This document shows positions 9,242-17,605 of a stretch of DNA of 64,000 bases, piece after piece. This DNA is from SKPT01 sp040905445 (GTDB lineage: Bacteria; Planctomycetota; Phycisphaerae; Phycisphaerales; Phycisphaeraceae), in NCBI GenBank assembly GCA_040905445.1, contig JBBDRN010000001.1, positions 1 to 64,000 of the forward strand, read 5' to 3'. Below the pieces are notes generated by a model that ran no database searches, was not told where the DNA came from, and saw only the letters and a program-made list of their open reading frames with translations. The position numbers were made by a program, and so were the translations under genes. How positions within the stretch are numbered: position 1 is the stretch's first letter; the number at the start of each line of letters is the position of its first letter.

Positions 9242-10870
9242 ATGACCAGAACGCTGATTCGTCCGATCCTGTTGCAACCGCTCTTGCGCAGGATGGGTGC
9301 GTCCGTGCCGGTGGTGCTCCTGGTGCTGCTGGCGAGTTCACCTGCCGAGGCGCAGTTCAAGTGCTTTCACCAGGGTCAGCCCGTCATCTGCCCGGCTGGT
9401 ATCACGCCGGGCAGCACGAGCGTGAACTTCACGCCGATGGGCATCCTGTGGAGTGACGGCAACACGAGCATCGGCTTCAACCCACAGCCTTTCCCGAACA
9501 ACGGTGGCGGCGGGAGCTCGGCGGGCGGCAATGGGTTTGCATCGATACAGGAGCAGGCACTCTACACCACCGAGCTTAACATGATGCACCCGCTCGTCAT
9601 CGCGACGGCGTTTCATGTGTACCGGTCTCAGATCGCCAGCTTGATCCTCATGAGCGGGTCGGCGGGCGAAATGTACATGCCGCTGATGCGTGTCCTGTAT
9701 ATCCGGCAGATGCAGCTCCTGTGGCAGTGGCAGATGCACGTGATGTGGCTCAGCATGCAGCACCGGTATATGGATCAAAGCGGCCAAGCCGCGCAGGATG
9801 GCGAGCCGCAGCAAGCGGCGCCGGGGCCGGTTGTGTCGGATACGGTGACGGTCGACGAGTCGCTCATCGACGGACTCATCGGTGAGCACCTGCCCGGCGA
9901 GGCCGGGGACAGGGCCCGCGAGGTGCTGGATCAGTTGAAGCAGGCGCCGACGCCGACGTTCGTGGATTCATCTGTGGCCACGACCACGCCTGGCTATGAC
10001 GACTCGATCAGCTACCTCGAAAGCCAGGCCCGGTTCCGAGAGCGGATGGCGGAGCGGGAGCAGTCGTCGGCGAGAGGCTATCGCAGGAACGCCCAGCAGC
10101 AGCGGGACTTTGCCGAGCGATATCGCGAGCTGGCGACTACGGCGCGGGAATATGCCGAGCAAGCGAGCAACGAGGAAGATCGCAGGGGCTGGGAGGAGCG
10201 GGCGGAGGAGCACGAAGCGAAGGCCAGTGACCTTGACGACTACGCGGACCGCGAGGAGCAGCGTGCCGCTGACAGCGATGCCCGCGCCCAGGACGAGAGC
10301 CGCCAGGCTCAGGATGCGCGGGACCTTGAAGAGCAGCAGAAGCGCGAGGCTCAAGCGCGTTATGAGCGTTACCTGGAAACCGAGGCGGCAAACGAAGCGG
10401 CGATCCAGCAGCGCCTCGCGGACCTGGCCGCGGCTGACGAAGCGGCTCGCCTCGCCGCGCTGCCTCAGCCCGGTACGCGTGAGAATCCGATCCAGATCGA
10501 CACCTCCGATCCCAACGGCGCATGGGCGAGAGAAGTCGCACGGATGGAGCAGGAAATCCAGGACCGGGCGGATGGCGATATCTACGCCGGGTTCTACGAC
10601 CCCCGCATCCCCGCGGCGCTGGACAGCGAATACCTTTCCAGGCAGGACCAGTATTTCGAATTCAACGGCCGGGTGATGAACGGCGGCGAGCTGAACTACT
10701 ACTTCCAGGGCATGTACTGGGCCAAGGCGGGCCTGCCTGAAGTTGGCATGGATGCGTTGATCTACGGCTGGAAGGCGCTGAAGTGGGCGACCGACGAGAA
10801 TTACACGAAGCTCACGCCCAGCGCCAACGACATCGCCGCCGCCGAGGCGGGTCACGACGATTTCTGGTGA
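9242..10870 (+). CDS. Secreted Met-rich coiled-coil protein of unknown function
   Basis: The 542-residue product has a signal peptide cut after about residue 37 (AEA/Q). An Asn/Gly-rich linker follows. Next is an unusual hydrophobic region at about 105-180, with roughly eleven methionines and several Trp and Tyr (for example MYMPLMRVLYIRQMQLLWQW). A charged coiled coil (about 255-410, rich in Glu, Arg and Ala) comes next. A compact C-terminal domain (about 430-542) contains ELNYYFQGMYWAKAGLP. No catalytic motif is recognised. The modular layout of export signal, amphipathic segment, coiled coil and compact tip recalls secreted effectors, and the neighbouring beta-barrel could be its exporter. 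That link is inference. Confidence 0.7.
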   Translation: MTRTLIRPILLQPLLRRMGASVPVVLLVLLASSPAEAQFKCFHQGQPVICPAGITPGSTSVNFTPMGILWSDGNTSIGFNPQPFPNNGGGGSSAGGNGFASIQEQALYTTELNMMHPLVIATAFHVYRSQIASLILMSGSAGEMYMPLMRVLYIRQMQLLWQWQMHVMWLSMQHRYMDQSGQAAQDGEPQQAAPGPVVSDTVTVDESLIDGLIGEHLPGEAGDRAREVLDQLKQAPTPTFVDSSVATTTPGYDDSISYLESQARFRERMAEREQSSARGYRRNAQQQRDFAERYRELATTAREYAEQASNEEDRRGWEERAEEHEAKASDLDDYADREEQRAADSDARAQDESRQAQDARDLEEQQKREAQARYERYLETEAANEAAIQQRLADLAAADEAARLAALPQPGTRENPIQIDTSDPNGAWAREVARMEQEIQDRADGDIYAGFYDPRIPAALDSEYLSRQDQYFEFNGRVMNGGELNYYFQGMYWAKAGLPEVGMDALIYGWKALKWATDENYTKLTPSANDIAAAEAGHDDFW

Positions 10871-10948
10871 GCCGTGCGTGGATTGACCAGGCTTCGCCTT
10901 GGACCGGCCGCCTGGGCGACAGCACACCAATCAAACAGGAAACAAGCG

Positions 10949-11581
10949 ATGCGATTTCTGACCCTACTGTTCGCCGCAGCGCTGATGAGCAACCTGGCGG
11001 CGGCGCCGATTTGCCTCGCCGATGCGCGGGCGGACGAGGTTCGTGCGGATTACGATCAGAAGCTGGCCGCCCTCCAGCTTGAATCAGCGCTGGTCGCCTA
11101 CCAGACCCGCGACTATACGGCTGCGACCACGAACCTGCTTGCGCTGACGCAGCAGCAGGATTTCGCGCAGTCGTCTGACGCATGGCTGCTGCTGGCCCGC
11201 GCGGCCAACCGCTCGGGTCAACCGCGCGTGGCGCTGGATGCCATCGAGAACGTCCGCCGTCTCGGCGGGCCGGCGGAACTGGCTGACCTTGAGGCGGGCA
11301 AGGCGAAGATCCTGACTCGGGAGTTCGCCGAGGCAGCCGATCTCCTTGAGCAGGCTCTTCTGGCGGGGGGTCAGGACCAGACGCTGATCTATCATCTGAC
11401 GGTCGCCTACGGCATGCTCGGCCGTAAGGAGGACCTGCAGCGGCTCAGCTCCATCATCGAGGCGATCCGGGCGGTGGACGATCTCGACCAGGCGATCCTC
11501 CACGAGGATATCGCCGATGCGAACCGCAGCCTTCCCCCGCTTGATGCGTTTCCCGTGCCCGGCAGGGGGACGAATCGCTGA
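10949..11581 (+). CDS. Secreted TPR-repeat protein
   Basis: The 210-residue protein starts at ATG 10949, with AGGAAAC upstream, and opens with a signal peptide (FLTLLFAAALMSNLAAAP). TPR-like helix pairs cover about 35-180 (LESALVAYQTRDYTAATTNLLAL and following). It is the third gene of the cluster that begins with the TPR/beta-barrel protein and probably acts as a periplasmic partner or adaptor there. No enzymatic signature is seen. The longer open frame from 10874 lacks a ribosome site and the signal peptide would be internal. Confidence 0.7.
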   Translation: MRFLTLLFAAALMSNLAAAPICLADARADEVRADYDQKLAALQLESALVAYQTRDYTAATTNLLALTQQQDFAQSSDAWLLLARAANRSGQPRVALDAIENVRRLGGPAELADLEAGKAKILTREFAEAADLLEQALLAGGQDQTLIYHLTVAYGMLGRKEDLQRLSSIIEAIRAVDDLDQAILHEDIADANRSLPPLDAFPVPGRGTNR

Positions 11582-11772
11582 GGTCCGCGATGCCCTTTGG
11601 CCTCGCCCGGCGTTGCGCTTGGCGTGCTCGAAACGGAAGGTTGTGCCGCAGCTGATTCGGCGACCACCGATGCTCCCGCCGTCAGCGGCACAGTTCCGCC
11701 CACCGCTCCTCCCCGGCCGCTGGCGCCACCATTGAGCGCCGGCTGGCGATCAGTCGGGCGTGCGAGCATGCT

Positions 11773-11916
11773 ATGCCGTGCCGATCGAATCCGCAACGCT
11801 ACTGCAAGTGCCGCCGCTGCGGTTGCCGGCTCAAGCACAAGACGCGGTTGGCGGGAAGCGATGTCCGGTTAGCAGATGGTGATGGATGTAGGACGATCGG
11901 TTTAGATCCAGGATGA
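11773..11916 (+). CDS. Possible small Cys-rich peptide
   Basis: A 47-codon frame encodes a basic peptide with clustered cysteines (YCKCRRCGCRLKHKTR) that could bind a metal. There is no clear ribosome site and no family is recognised. It lies in a 1.25-kb tract (11582-12834) otherwise made of broken genes, so it may be the tail of a decayed gene rather than a working one. Confidence 0.2.
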   Translation: MPCRSNPQRYCKCRRCGCRLKHKTRLAGSDVRLADGDGCRTIGLDPG

Positions 11917-12099
11917 TTGCGGGGTACGCATGAGCAGGGGAGCCACGAGTTCCCATGTTCACTGTTGCACCCGCTCGCTCCCGATCTCGTTCCCCGAATC
12001 CTCGCCGTGCGCGAAACGCGAGAGATTCTGCAACGTCGTCGCCGCGATGTTGTTCATCGCTTCGTGTGTGATTCCGCCAAGGTTGCCCCTTCGGGATGG

Positions 12100-12377
12100 A
12101 ATGCCTCGACACCGATCATTCCGGCGAAGGTGGTGGAACTCGATCACGATGACACCTTCGTGATCGCGATGCAGCAGCACCTGCGTCGCCGAAGCCCCAA
12201 CACCCCAAACGACACCTATGAGGAGCCGGACCCGGGGTGTTCAGCTATTGGATTCTCAATGTCCAGACGCCCGAGGTGTGGGGCCCGCTGACCGAGGAGG
12301 AATTCCAGGATAAGCGCCGGGAGCTTGGCGTTGATCCATCGCTGAGCCTGCACGATGTGTACGACTATCGGCCTTGA
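12100..12377 (+). pseudogene. Frameshifted small protein resembling DUF3997
   Basis: One frame reads VVELDHDDTFVIAMQQHLRR and then NDTYEEPDPG. A second frame continues at once with VFSYWILNVQTPEVWGPLT, then EEEFQDKRRELG, and ends VYDYRP. Joined, these form a coherent domain of the 'YYII... GPLTEEEF... R' kind seen in DUF3997-like small lipoproteins and RHS-associated immunity proteins. The break falls in a G run at 12234-12237 and would be healed by adding one G. No convincing start or signal peptide survives upstream, so the gene is broken at both points. The family name is a recollection of the motif, not a search result. Confidence 0.45.
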
Positions 12378-12437
12378 ACGGTATCAGCCGGTGCAACAAC
12401 TGGCCAGCCCAACGTATCCGGCAGGTATGGTCACATG

Positions 12438-12665
12438 ATGAGGTGGATTTCCATGACCATAACCCGCATCATCACGGTCATTGTTACTTTGCTGCTCTAG
12501 GGCCTGCTCGCGCTGGTTGATTGGGTGTGGGTGGACGTCGTAGCCCATGCTGTGCGTGATCAGGCTGGTCGGTACGGCGAGATGTATGGTCCTCTTTCGT
12601 TCTTTCGGCCCATCCTGTTTTGGTCGGCGGCGCTGGCCGCATCGACTGGAGCGCGTTCAACGTCG
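12438..12665 (+). pseudogene. Small membrane protein gene with internal stop
   Basis: From ATG 12438 the frame reads a hydrophobic helix (MTITRIITVIVTLLL). It hits TAG at 12498-12500, then continues in frame with GLLALVDWVWVDVVAHAV and RYGEMYGPLSFFRPILFW. Both sides of the stop form membrane-type segments in the same frame, so a single nonsense change has cut a small integral membrane protein. The 3' limit is unclear because the frame runs on into GC-rich sequence. Its base composition is less GC-rich than that of its neighbours. Confidence 0.4.
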
Positions 12666-12834
12666 ATGGCTCGAACATCCGCGCCAATCGCTCGGCCGCG
12701 GGAGCCCGTGTCCCGGCTTTATGGGCGGCCGCACCGGCCGTCGGGCGTCAACCTGCAGTCCGCAGACTGCCCCCCCGCCCCCTTGCCCGCCTCCACCGCT
12801 GGCGGCCGCACGGCCCGGATGATAGGTTGGCCGC

Positions 12835-13761
12835 ATGAGCATTGGCATCGTGATGCTGGGCGACGTCGTCGGGGCGCCGGGACGGTTCGCCGTGGCCCAG
12901 CAGTTGCCCGCGATCCGCGAGCGCTGGGCGGTCGACCTGGTCATCGCCAACGCGGAGAACGCGGCCGCGGGCTCGGGGTTGACGCCCGAGCTCTACCGCA
13001 AGCTCTGCGACGCAGGCGTTGACGGCATCACGCTGGGCGACCACGCCTACCGCAAGAAGCAGATCGTCGCGACGCTCGAGCAGCAGGCGAACATCATCGT
13101 GGCGGCGAACCTGCCCGCCGAGGCGTCAGGCAAGCGCTGGATGCGCCTGCGCGCCGCGAGCGGGGGACGCAACGTCTACGTGCTGACGCTGATGGGTCGG
13201 CTATTCATGAACCTGCCGGTCGATCACCCGTTCACGGTCGTCGACGAGCTGCTGGCCTCACTGCCGGAGCGCGAGGCGATCGTGATCGTGGAGGTGCACG
13301 CTGAGGCGACGAGCGAGAAGCAGGCGCTGGCGTGGTACCTGAGCGGGCGGGTCGCCGCGGTGCTCGGCACGCACACGCACGTGCCGACCGCCGACGCGCG
13401 GCTGCTGCCCGAGTCGATCGCCGGCGTGGGCCGCGTCGGCGCCGGGGTGCACGGCGGGGGTAGCGAAGGCGGCCGTGGCGGGAGTGGCGGGGGCGGCGGG
13501 GCGCGGGGGGGGGCGGGCGGCACGGCCTACATCACCGACCTGGGCATGTGTGGCCCCTACGATTCCGTGCTCGGCCGCCGCGTCGACCGCGTCATCACCC
13601 ACATGTCGACGGCCATGCCGAGCCCCTTCGACGTCGCCGAGGGCAACCCGCGCGTGTGCGGCATCTACCTCCAGATCGACGAAACAAGCGGCCTGACGGT
13701 CGCCTGCGAGCCGTTCAACATCCCCGCCGACATGAACCGTCCGCCGTTCGTCACGGGGTGA
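12835..13761 (+). CDS. YmdB/TIGR00282-family metallophosphoesterase with Gly-rich insertion
   Basis: The family signatures are all present: GDVVG at the N terminus, IANAENAAAG, HAEATSEK near residue 155, GTHTHVPTAD near 180 and YITDLGMCGPYDSVLG near 235. These residues build the di-iron centre of YmdB, a cyclic-nucleotide phosphodiesterase that acts on 2',3'-cAMP in Bacillus. The 308-residue length exceeds the usual 260-270. The excess is a Gly/Ser/Arg-rich insert at about residues 193-231, between ARLLP and TAYITD, which are normally a few residues apart. The start ATG matches the family N terminus. It lies upstream of an aminotransferase on the same strand. Confidence 0.85.
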   Translation: MSIGIVMLGDVVGAPGRFAVAQQLPAIRERWAVDLVIANAENAAAGSGLTPELYRKLCDAGVDGITLGDHAYRKKQIVATLEQQANIIVAANLPAEASGKRWMRLRAASGGRNVYVLTLMGRLFMNLPVDHPFTVVDELLASLPEREAIVIVEVHAEATSEKQALAWYLSGRVAAVLGTHTHVPTADARLLPESIAGVGRVGAGVHGGGSEGGRGGSGGGGGARGGAGGTAYITDLGMCGPYDSVLGRRVDRVITHMSTAMPSPFDVAEGNPRVCGIYLQIDETSGLTVACEPFNIPADMNRPPFVTG

Positions 13762-13888
13762 GACAAGCCGTGGCACCCGATTTTTCGCCGGCGACGGGCT
13801 TTCACGCGACTTGCACCTTGACCAATGCATGCCCGGCTCATTAGGTTGTAGTCATACGCCCCCCATCCCCACCCCTGGAAGTCTCACC

Positions 13889-15061
13889 ATGTTCACCATC
13901 GGCCAGGAAGAACTCGACGCCGTTGCCAAGGTCCTCAACTCGGGCAAACTGTTCCGCTACACCGAAGACGGCGAGTGCGACCGCTTCGAGCAGCGCTACG
14001 CCCAGCACCTGGGCGTCGACCACGTCGGCATGTGCGCCTCGGGCACCATGGCGCTCACCGCCGCGCTCATCGGCGTCAACGTCGGCCCGGGCGACGAGGT
14101 CATCGTCCCCGCCCACACCTACATGGCCACCGCCGTCGCGGTGCTCGGCGTCGGCGCCATCCCCGTCATCATCGACGTCGACGAGTCGATCTGCCTCGAC
14201 CCGGTCGCGCTGGATGAAGCCGTGGGCCCGCGCACCAAGGCCGTCATCCCCGTGCACATGTGGGGCCAGCCGTGCGACATGGACGCCATCATGGCCGTCG
14301 CCCGCAAGCACAAGCTCATCGTCATCGAGGACGCCTGCCAGGCCGTCGGCGGGGGGTACCGCGGTAAAATGCTCGGCACCATCGGGCACATCGGCGCCTT
14401 CAGCTTCAACTACTTCAAGAACATGAGTTGCGGCGAAGGCGGCGCGGTCGTCACCAGCGACGATGACGCCTTCAAACGCGCCCAGTGCGCCATCGACGCC
14501 CACCGCTACTACTGGAACGACCCCGACAGCGACTTCAACGGCTTCGCGTTCCCCGGCGCCCGCGCCTCGGAGATCGAAGGCGCGATCATGAACGTCCAGC
14601 TCGACCGGCTGCCCGGCATGCTCGACACCATGCGCCGCCACAAGCAGCGCATTCTGGAAGAGACGGCGACCACGGGCCTGACGCAGACGCCGCTGCACAG
14701 CCTCGACGACGAGTGCGGCATCTCGATCATGTACCAGCTCCCCGACGCCGAGCGCGCCGAGCGTTTCGCCGCGGCGACGAGCGGCACGATTCTCGCCAAG
14801 ACCGGCCGGCACACCTACAACGAATGGCACCCGATCCTGACGCATCGCGGCGGGCCGAACCCGGGGCTGAACCCCTACGAGATGCCGCAGAACAAGGGCT
14901 GCCGCATGGACTACAGCGCGGACATGCTGCCGCGGTCGCTGGACATCCTGGCCCGTACGGTGCGCCTGGGCAACAGCCCGGACCACACGGACCAGCGCGT
15001 CACGGAGCGCATCCAGGTGATCAAGGCCGCCGCCGCGGAGGCGCTGAGCGTGCCGGCGTGA
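13889..15061 (+). CDS. DegT/DnrJ/EryC1/StrS family PLP aminotransferase
   Basis: The 390-residue protein has the fold and motifs of sugar aminotransferases that use pyridoxal phosphate. These include CASGTMALTAAL near residue 50, HMWGQPCDMDAI near 125, the cofactor-contacting Asp in VIEDACQAVGG, and the Schiff-base lysine in FNYFKNMSCGEGG near 180. Such enzymes transaminate keto-sugars for surface polysaccharides or antibiotics. The start ATG 13889 follows GGAAG by about 8 bases. No nucleotide-sugar genes adjoin it, so the substrate is unknown. Some members are dehydratases, but those lack the lysine seen here. Confidence 0.85.
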   Translation: MFTIGQEELDAVAKVLNSGKLFRYTEDGECDRFEQRYAQHLGVDHVGMCASGTMALTAALIGVNVGPGDEVIVPAHTYMATAVAVLGVGAIPVIIDVDESICLDPVALDEAVGPRTKAVIPVHMWGQPCDMDAIMAVARKHKLIVIEDACQAVGGGYRGKMLGTIGHIGAFSFNYFKNMSCGEGGAVVTSDDDAFKRAQCAIDAHRYYWNDPDSDFNGFAFPGARASEIEGAIMNVQLDRLPGMLDTMRRHKQRILEETATTGLTQTPLHSLDDECGISIMYQLPDAERAERFAAATSGTILAKTGRHTYNEWHPILTHRGGPNPGLNPYEMPQNKGCRMDYSADMLPRSLDILARTVRLGNSPDHTDQRVTERIQVIKAAAAEALSVPA

Positions 15062-15168
15062 GCGCGGGCGCCGCGGGCCGGTTGCCCTGCTGTTGGGTGA
15101 TTGGCCTTGGCATCGTCGCCGGCGAGTTGATCTACTTTGGCCACGGAGGACTCGCCGCCGGACGTAAA

Positions 15169-15189
15169 GCCGGGACCGGTGGTCCCGGC
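15169..15189 (+). repeat. GGGACC-GGT-GGTCCC hairpin repeat, copy 1
   Basis: A perfect 9-bp stem (15169-15177 with 15181-15189) has a GGT loop and is preceded by TAAA. Copies of the same hairpin, in either orientation, occur at 15313, 55247 and 59491. It lies between the aminotransferase and the convergent DHDPS-like gene. The 287-base space there (15062-15348) otherwise holds no gene. Confidence 0.6.
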
Positions 15190-15312
15190 GGACGCGGGCG
15201 CAGGCGAACGACGTAGCGGCGCGGCCATCGACACGACATGGCGTCGGGGCGATCCATCAAGGTGCGCGTGACGCTGAATGCGCGTCGTGGGTGCAGGCCC
15301 GCGGCCGCGAGC

Positions 15313-15337
15313 GCCGGGACCACCGGTCCCGGCTTTA
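15313..15337 (-). repeat. GGGACC-GGT-GGTCCC hairpin repeat, copy 2
   Basis: Same 9-bp stem in inverted orientation, followed on the + strand by TTTAT. It ends 12 bases beyond the stop of the DHDPS-like gene and may work as its terminator. With copy 1 it forms an inverted pair about 140 bases apart. Confidence 0.6.
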
Positions 15338-15348
15338 TGGCGTCGCCC

Positions 15349-16428
15349 TCACCCCCGCAGCCAGGCGTCGCGGTGCTCGGCGACGAACGCGTCGTCGTTG
15401 AGCTCCGGATACGCCGCGTAAATCCGGTCGATTTCCGCGAGCTGGCCCGGGCCGAGTGTCTCGTTCTCGTCGAGGCACCAGATGCCCTCAAGCAGGCCTT
15501 GGCGTCGCAGCACCTCGTGCAGGCCCGCGATGCAGCCGGCGAAGTTGTTGGCGGCGTCAAAAAACGCGGCGTTGGTGTCCGTCACCGCTACGCTCAAGCG
15601 CAGCAGGTCCGCATCAAGCGGCGCCTTGCCTTCGCGCACCGCCCGGCAGCGCTCGAGCAGCTCGACCGCCGGCCGCGTCCACACCGACCAGTGCCCGAGC
15701 AACCCGCCGACGATCGATCGCTCGCCACCCGCAAGGCGATATGGCGTGACGAGGTCGAGCACGATGTTGTCGTCGTTGCCGGTGTAGAGCGCCAGGTCGT
15801 CGCGTCCGCTGTCGACCGCGGCGCGCATCACGTCGAGCGTGCGATAGCGATGGAAAGGCGCGATCTTCACCGCGACGACCCGCTCGATTTCCATGACCCG
15901 CCGCCAAAAGCTGTAGCTGAGCACGCGGCCGCCCACGGCCGTCTGCAGGTAGAAGCCCACGACCGGCAGGACGTCACTGACGCGCTTGGCGTGGACGACG
16001 AGCGCGTCGTCGTCGGCGTCGCCCATCGCCGCGAGGCTGAGCAGGCCCGCGTGGTAGCCGAGCTCGCGCGCGAGCGTGGCCTCGCGCACCGCCTGCTCCG
16101 TCTTGCCACACACGCCGGCGATGCGAACGAGCGGGTCGGTGGCGGGGGCCCGCGCATCCGCTGCGTCCATTTCTTCCTTCGCCAGCGTCAGCACCGGTTC
16201 CAGCAGGCCGATCTCCGGCTTGCGGATCTCGAACTGCGTCGTATGCACCGCCACCGCCAGCCCGCCGGAGCCCGCGGCGATGTAGTAGCGCGAGAGCGCC
16301 CGCTGCCGCCGCTCATCCAGCCGGCGGTTGGCGTCGAGCGCCAGCGGATGCGCGGGAATCGCCACGCCAGCGCGCAGCCGCTTGCCAATCGCTGGATCAA
16401 GCACACCCTCGGTCGCCGTACCGTCCAT
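15349..16428 (-). CDS. Dihydrodipicolinate synthase-family aldolase/lyase
   Basis: The 359-residue protein is a TIM-barrel enzyme of the DapA/NAL superfamily. It keeps the Schiff-base lysine in VVAVKIAPF near residue 197 and the phenolic tyrosine in VVGFYLQTAVGG near 170. The usual GTTGE loop is replaced by GSGGLAVAVHTTQ, so it is not a housekeeping dihydrodipicolinate synthase and more likely cleaves or dehydrates a sugar acid. The start ATG 16428 has AAGGA 8 bases upstream. It is the last gene of a four-gene operon (PHP, oxidoreductase, epimerase, lyase), all spaced 50-65 bases apart. Confidence 0.8.
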   Translation of the reverse strand: MDGTATEGVLDPAIGKRLRAGVAIPAHPLALDANRRLDERRQRALSRYYIAAGSGGLAVAVHTTQFEIRKPEIGLLEPVLTLAKEEMDAADARAPATDPLVRIAGVCGKTEQAVREATLARELGYHAGLLSLAAMGDADDDALVVHAKRVSDVLPVVGFYLQTAVGGRVLSYSFWRRVMEIERVVAVKIAPFHRYRTLDVMRAAVDSGRDDLALYTGNDDNIVLDLVTPYRLAGGERSIVGGLLGHWSVWTRPAVELLERCRAVREGKAPLDADLLRLSVAVTDTNAAFFDAANNFAGCIAGLHEVLRRQGLLEGIWCLDENETLGPGQLAEIDRIYAAYPELNDDAFVAEHRDAWLRG

Positions 16429-16489
16429 CGTGCATCCTTCAAAAGCAGCCACGAATGGCCGCACCTTCGCGTTCATTCGTGGCTATGGC

Positions 16490-17542
16490 TCAAAACTTCC
16501 CGTCGCGCACTTCGTAGTGCGTCGGCTTGCCCAGGCTCGCCCCGCCGCGCTGCACCCAATCGGCGACCCAGCGCATCATGCGATCGACGCTGACCTCGGG
16601 GTAGCCGAACAGCCGGTGCGCCTGCTGCGCGTTGCTCAATATCGCCGAGCCCGTCGCCTCGCCCTCGAACACCGGCTCGCGATCGAGCATCGCGCCGAGC
16701 TGCTGCGCGGCCGCGTGCACGCTCACCGCCTCGGGGCCCGTGATGTTGACCGGCCAGGCGGGGCTGGCCGCGTGCTCGAGGCTCAGGAGCGCATGCGCGT
16801 TGGCGTCGCCCTGCCAGATGACGTTGAAGACGCCCATGCCCAGCGGGATCGGCTCGCCGGCGATGATTTTCTGCGCGAGGTCGACCAGCACGCCATAGCG
16901 CAGCTCGCAGGCGTAGTTGAGGCGAATGAGGCTGACGCGCGTCCCCGCCGCGCGGCTGAAGTGCTCGAACATGCGCTCGCGGCCGAGGCAACTCATCGCG
17001 TACTCGCCCTGCGGATTGGGCTCGTCGCCCTCGCGCGAGCCGCCCGACGTCACCGACGCGAGGCCATAGACGTTGCCCGTGCTGAACGCGGCGATGCGCG
17101 AGCCGGCGTAGCGCTGGGCGACCATGCCGGGCAACCAGCAGTTCATCGCCCAGGTCAGCGCTTCGTTGCCGGTGGCGCCGAACTTCATGCCCGCCATGTA
17201 GACGATGTTGGGCGCGTCGGGTAGATCGGCGAGCGCCTTGGCGTCGAGCAGGTCGGCCTTGATCGTCTCGACGCCCCATGCCTCCATCTGATCGCGCGAG
17301 CCGGCCTGTGAGAAGCGTGACACGGCGATCACGCGCCGGCTCGTGGACGCGTCGTCGCTCGCCCGCCGGGTCATGCGCGCCAGCGTCGGCCCCATCTTGC
17401 CCGCGGCGCCGAGCAGGATGATGTCGCCCTCGAGCCGCTGCATCATGGCGACGACGGCCGGGCTCGGCCGGCTCAGCCGCTCCTCCAGCGCGTCGACGTC
17501 TTCGATGCGATCCACGTTCGCCTCCGTGTCCAGGTCAACCAT
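16490..17542 (-). CDS. NAD-dependent epimerase/dehydratase (extended SDR)
   Basis: A Rossmann fold with LLGAAGKMGPTLARM (near residue 43) marks an extended short-chain dehydrogenase. FSTGNVYGL supplies the catalytic Ser/Thr region, while the usual YxxxK tyrosine appears displaced (GEYAMSCLGRERM, where the lysine position is arginine). The 350-residue length is normal. GGAGGC lies 5 bases before the ATG. Third in the four-gene operon, it probably oxidises or epimerises the pathway's sugar. The missing lysine makes its chemistry uncertain. Confidence 0.8.
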   Translation of the reverse strand: MVDLDTEANVDRIEDVDALEERLSRPSPAVVAMMQRLEGDIILLGAAGKMGPTLARMTRRASDDASTSRRVIAVSRFSQAGSRDQMEAWGVETIKADLLDAKALADLPDAPNIVYMAGMKFGATGNEALTWAMNCWLPGMVAQRYAGSRIAAFSTGNVYGLASVTSGGSREGDEPNPQGEYAMSCLGRERMFEHFSRAAGTRVSLIRLNYACELRYGVLVDLAQKIIAGEPIPLGMGVFNVIWQGDANAHALLSLEHAASPAWPVNITGPEAVSVHAAAQQLGAMLDREPVFEGEATGSAILSNAQQAHRLFGYPEVSVDRMMRWVADWVQRGGASLGKPTHYEVRDGKF

Positions 17543-17605
17543 GCCAGCCTCCGGGGTCCGGGTTCCGGGAAGACAACCAATGTACCAGACTCGGCTTGCG
17601 GAGGC

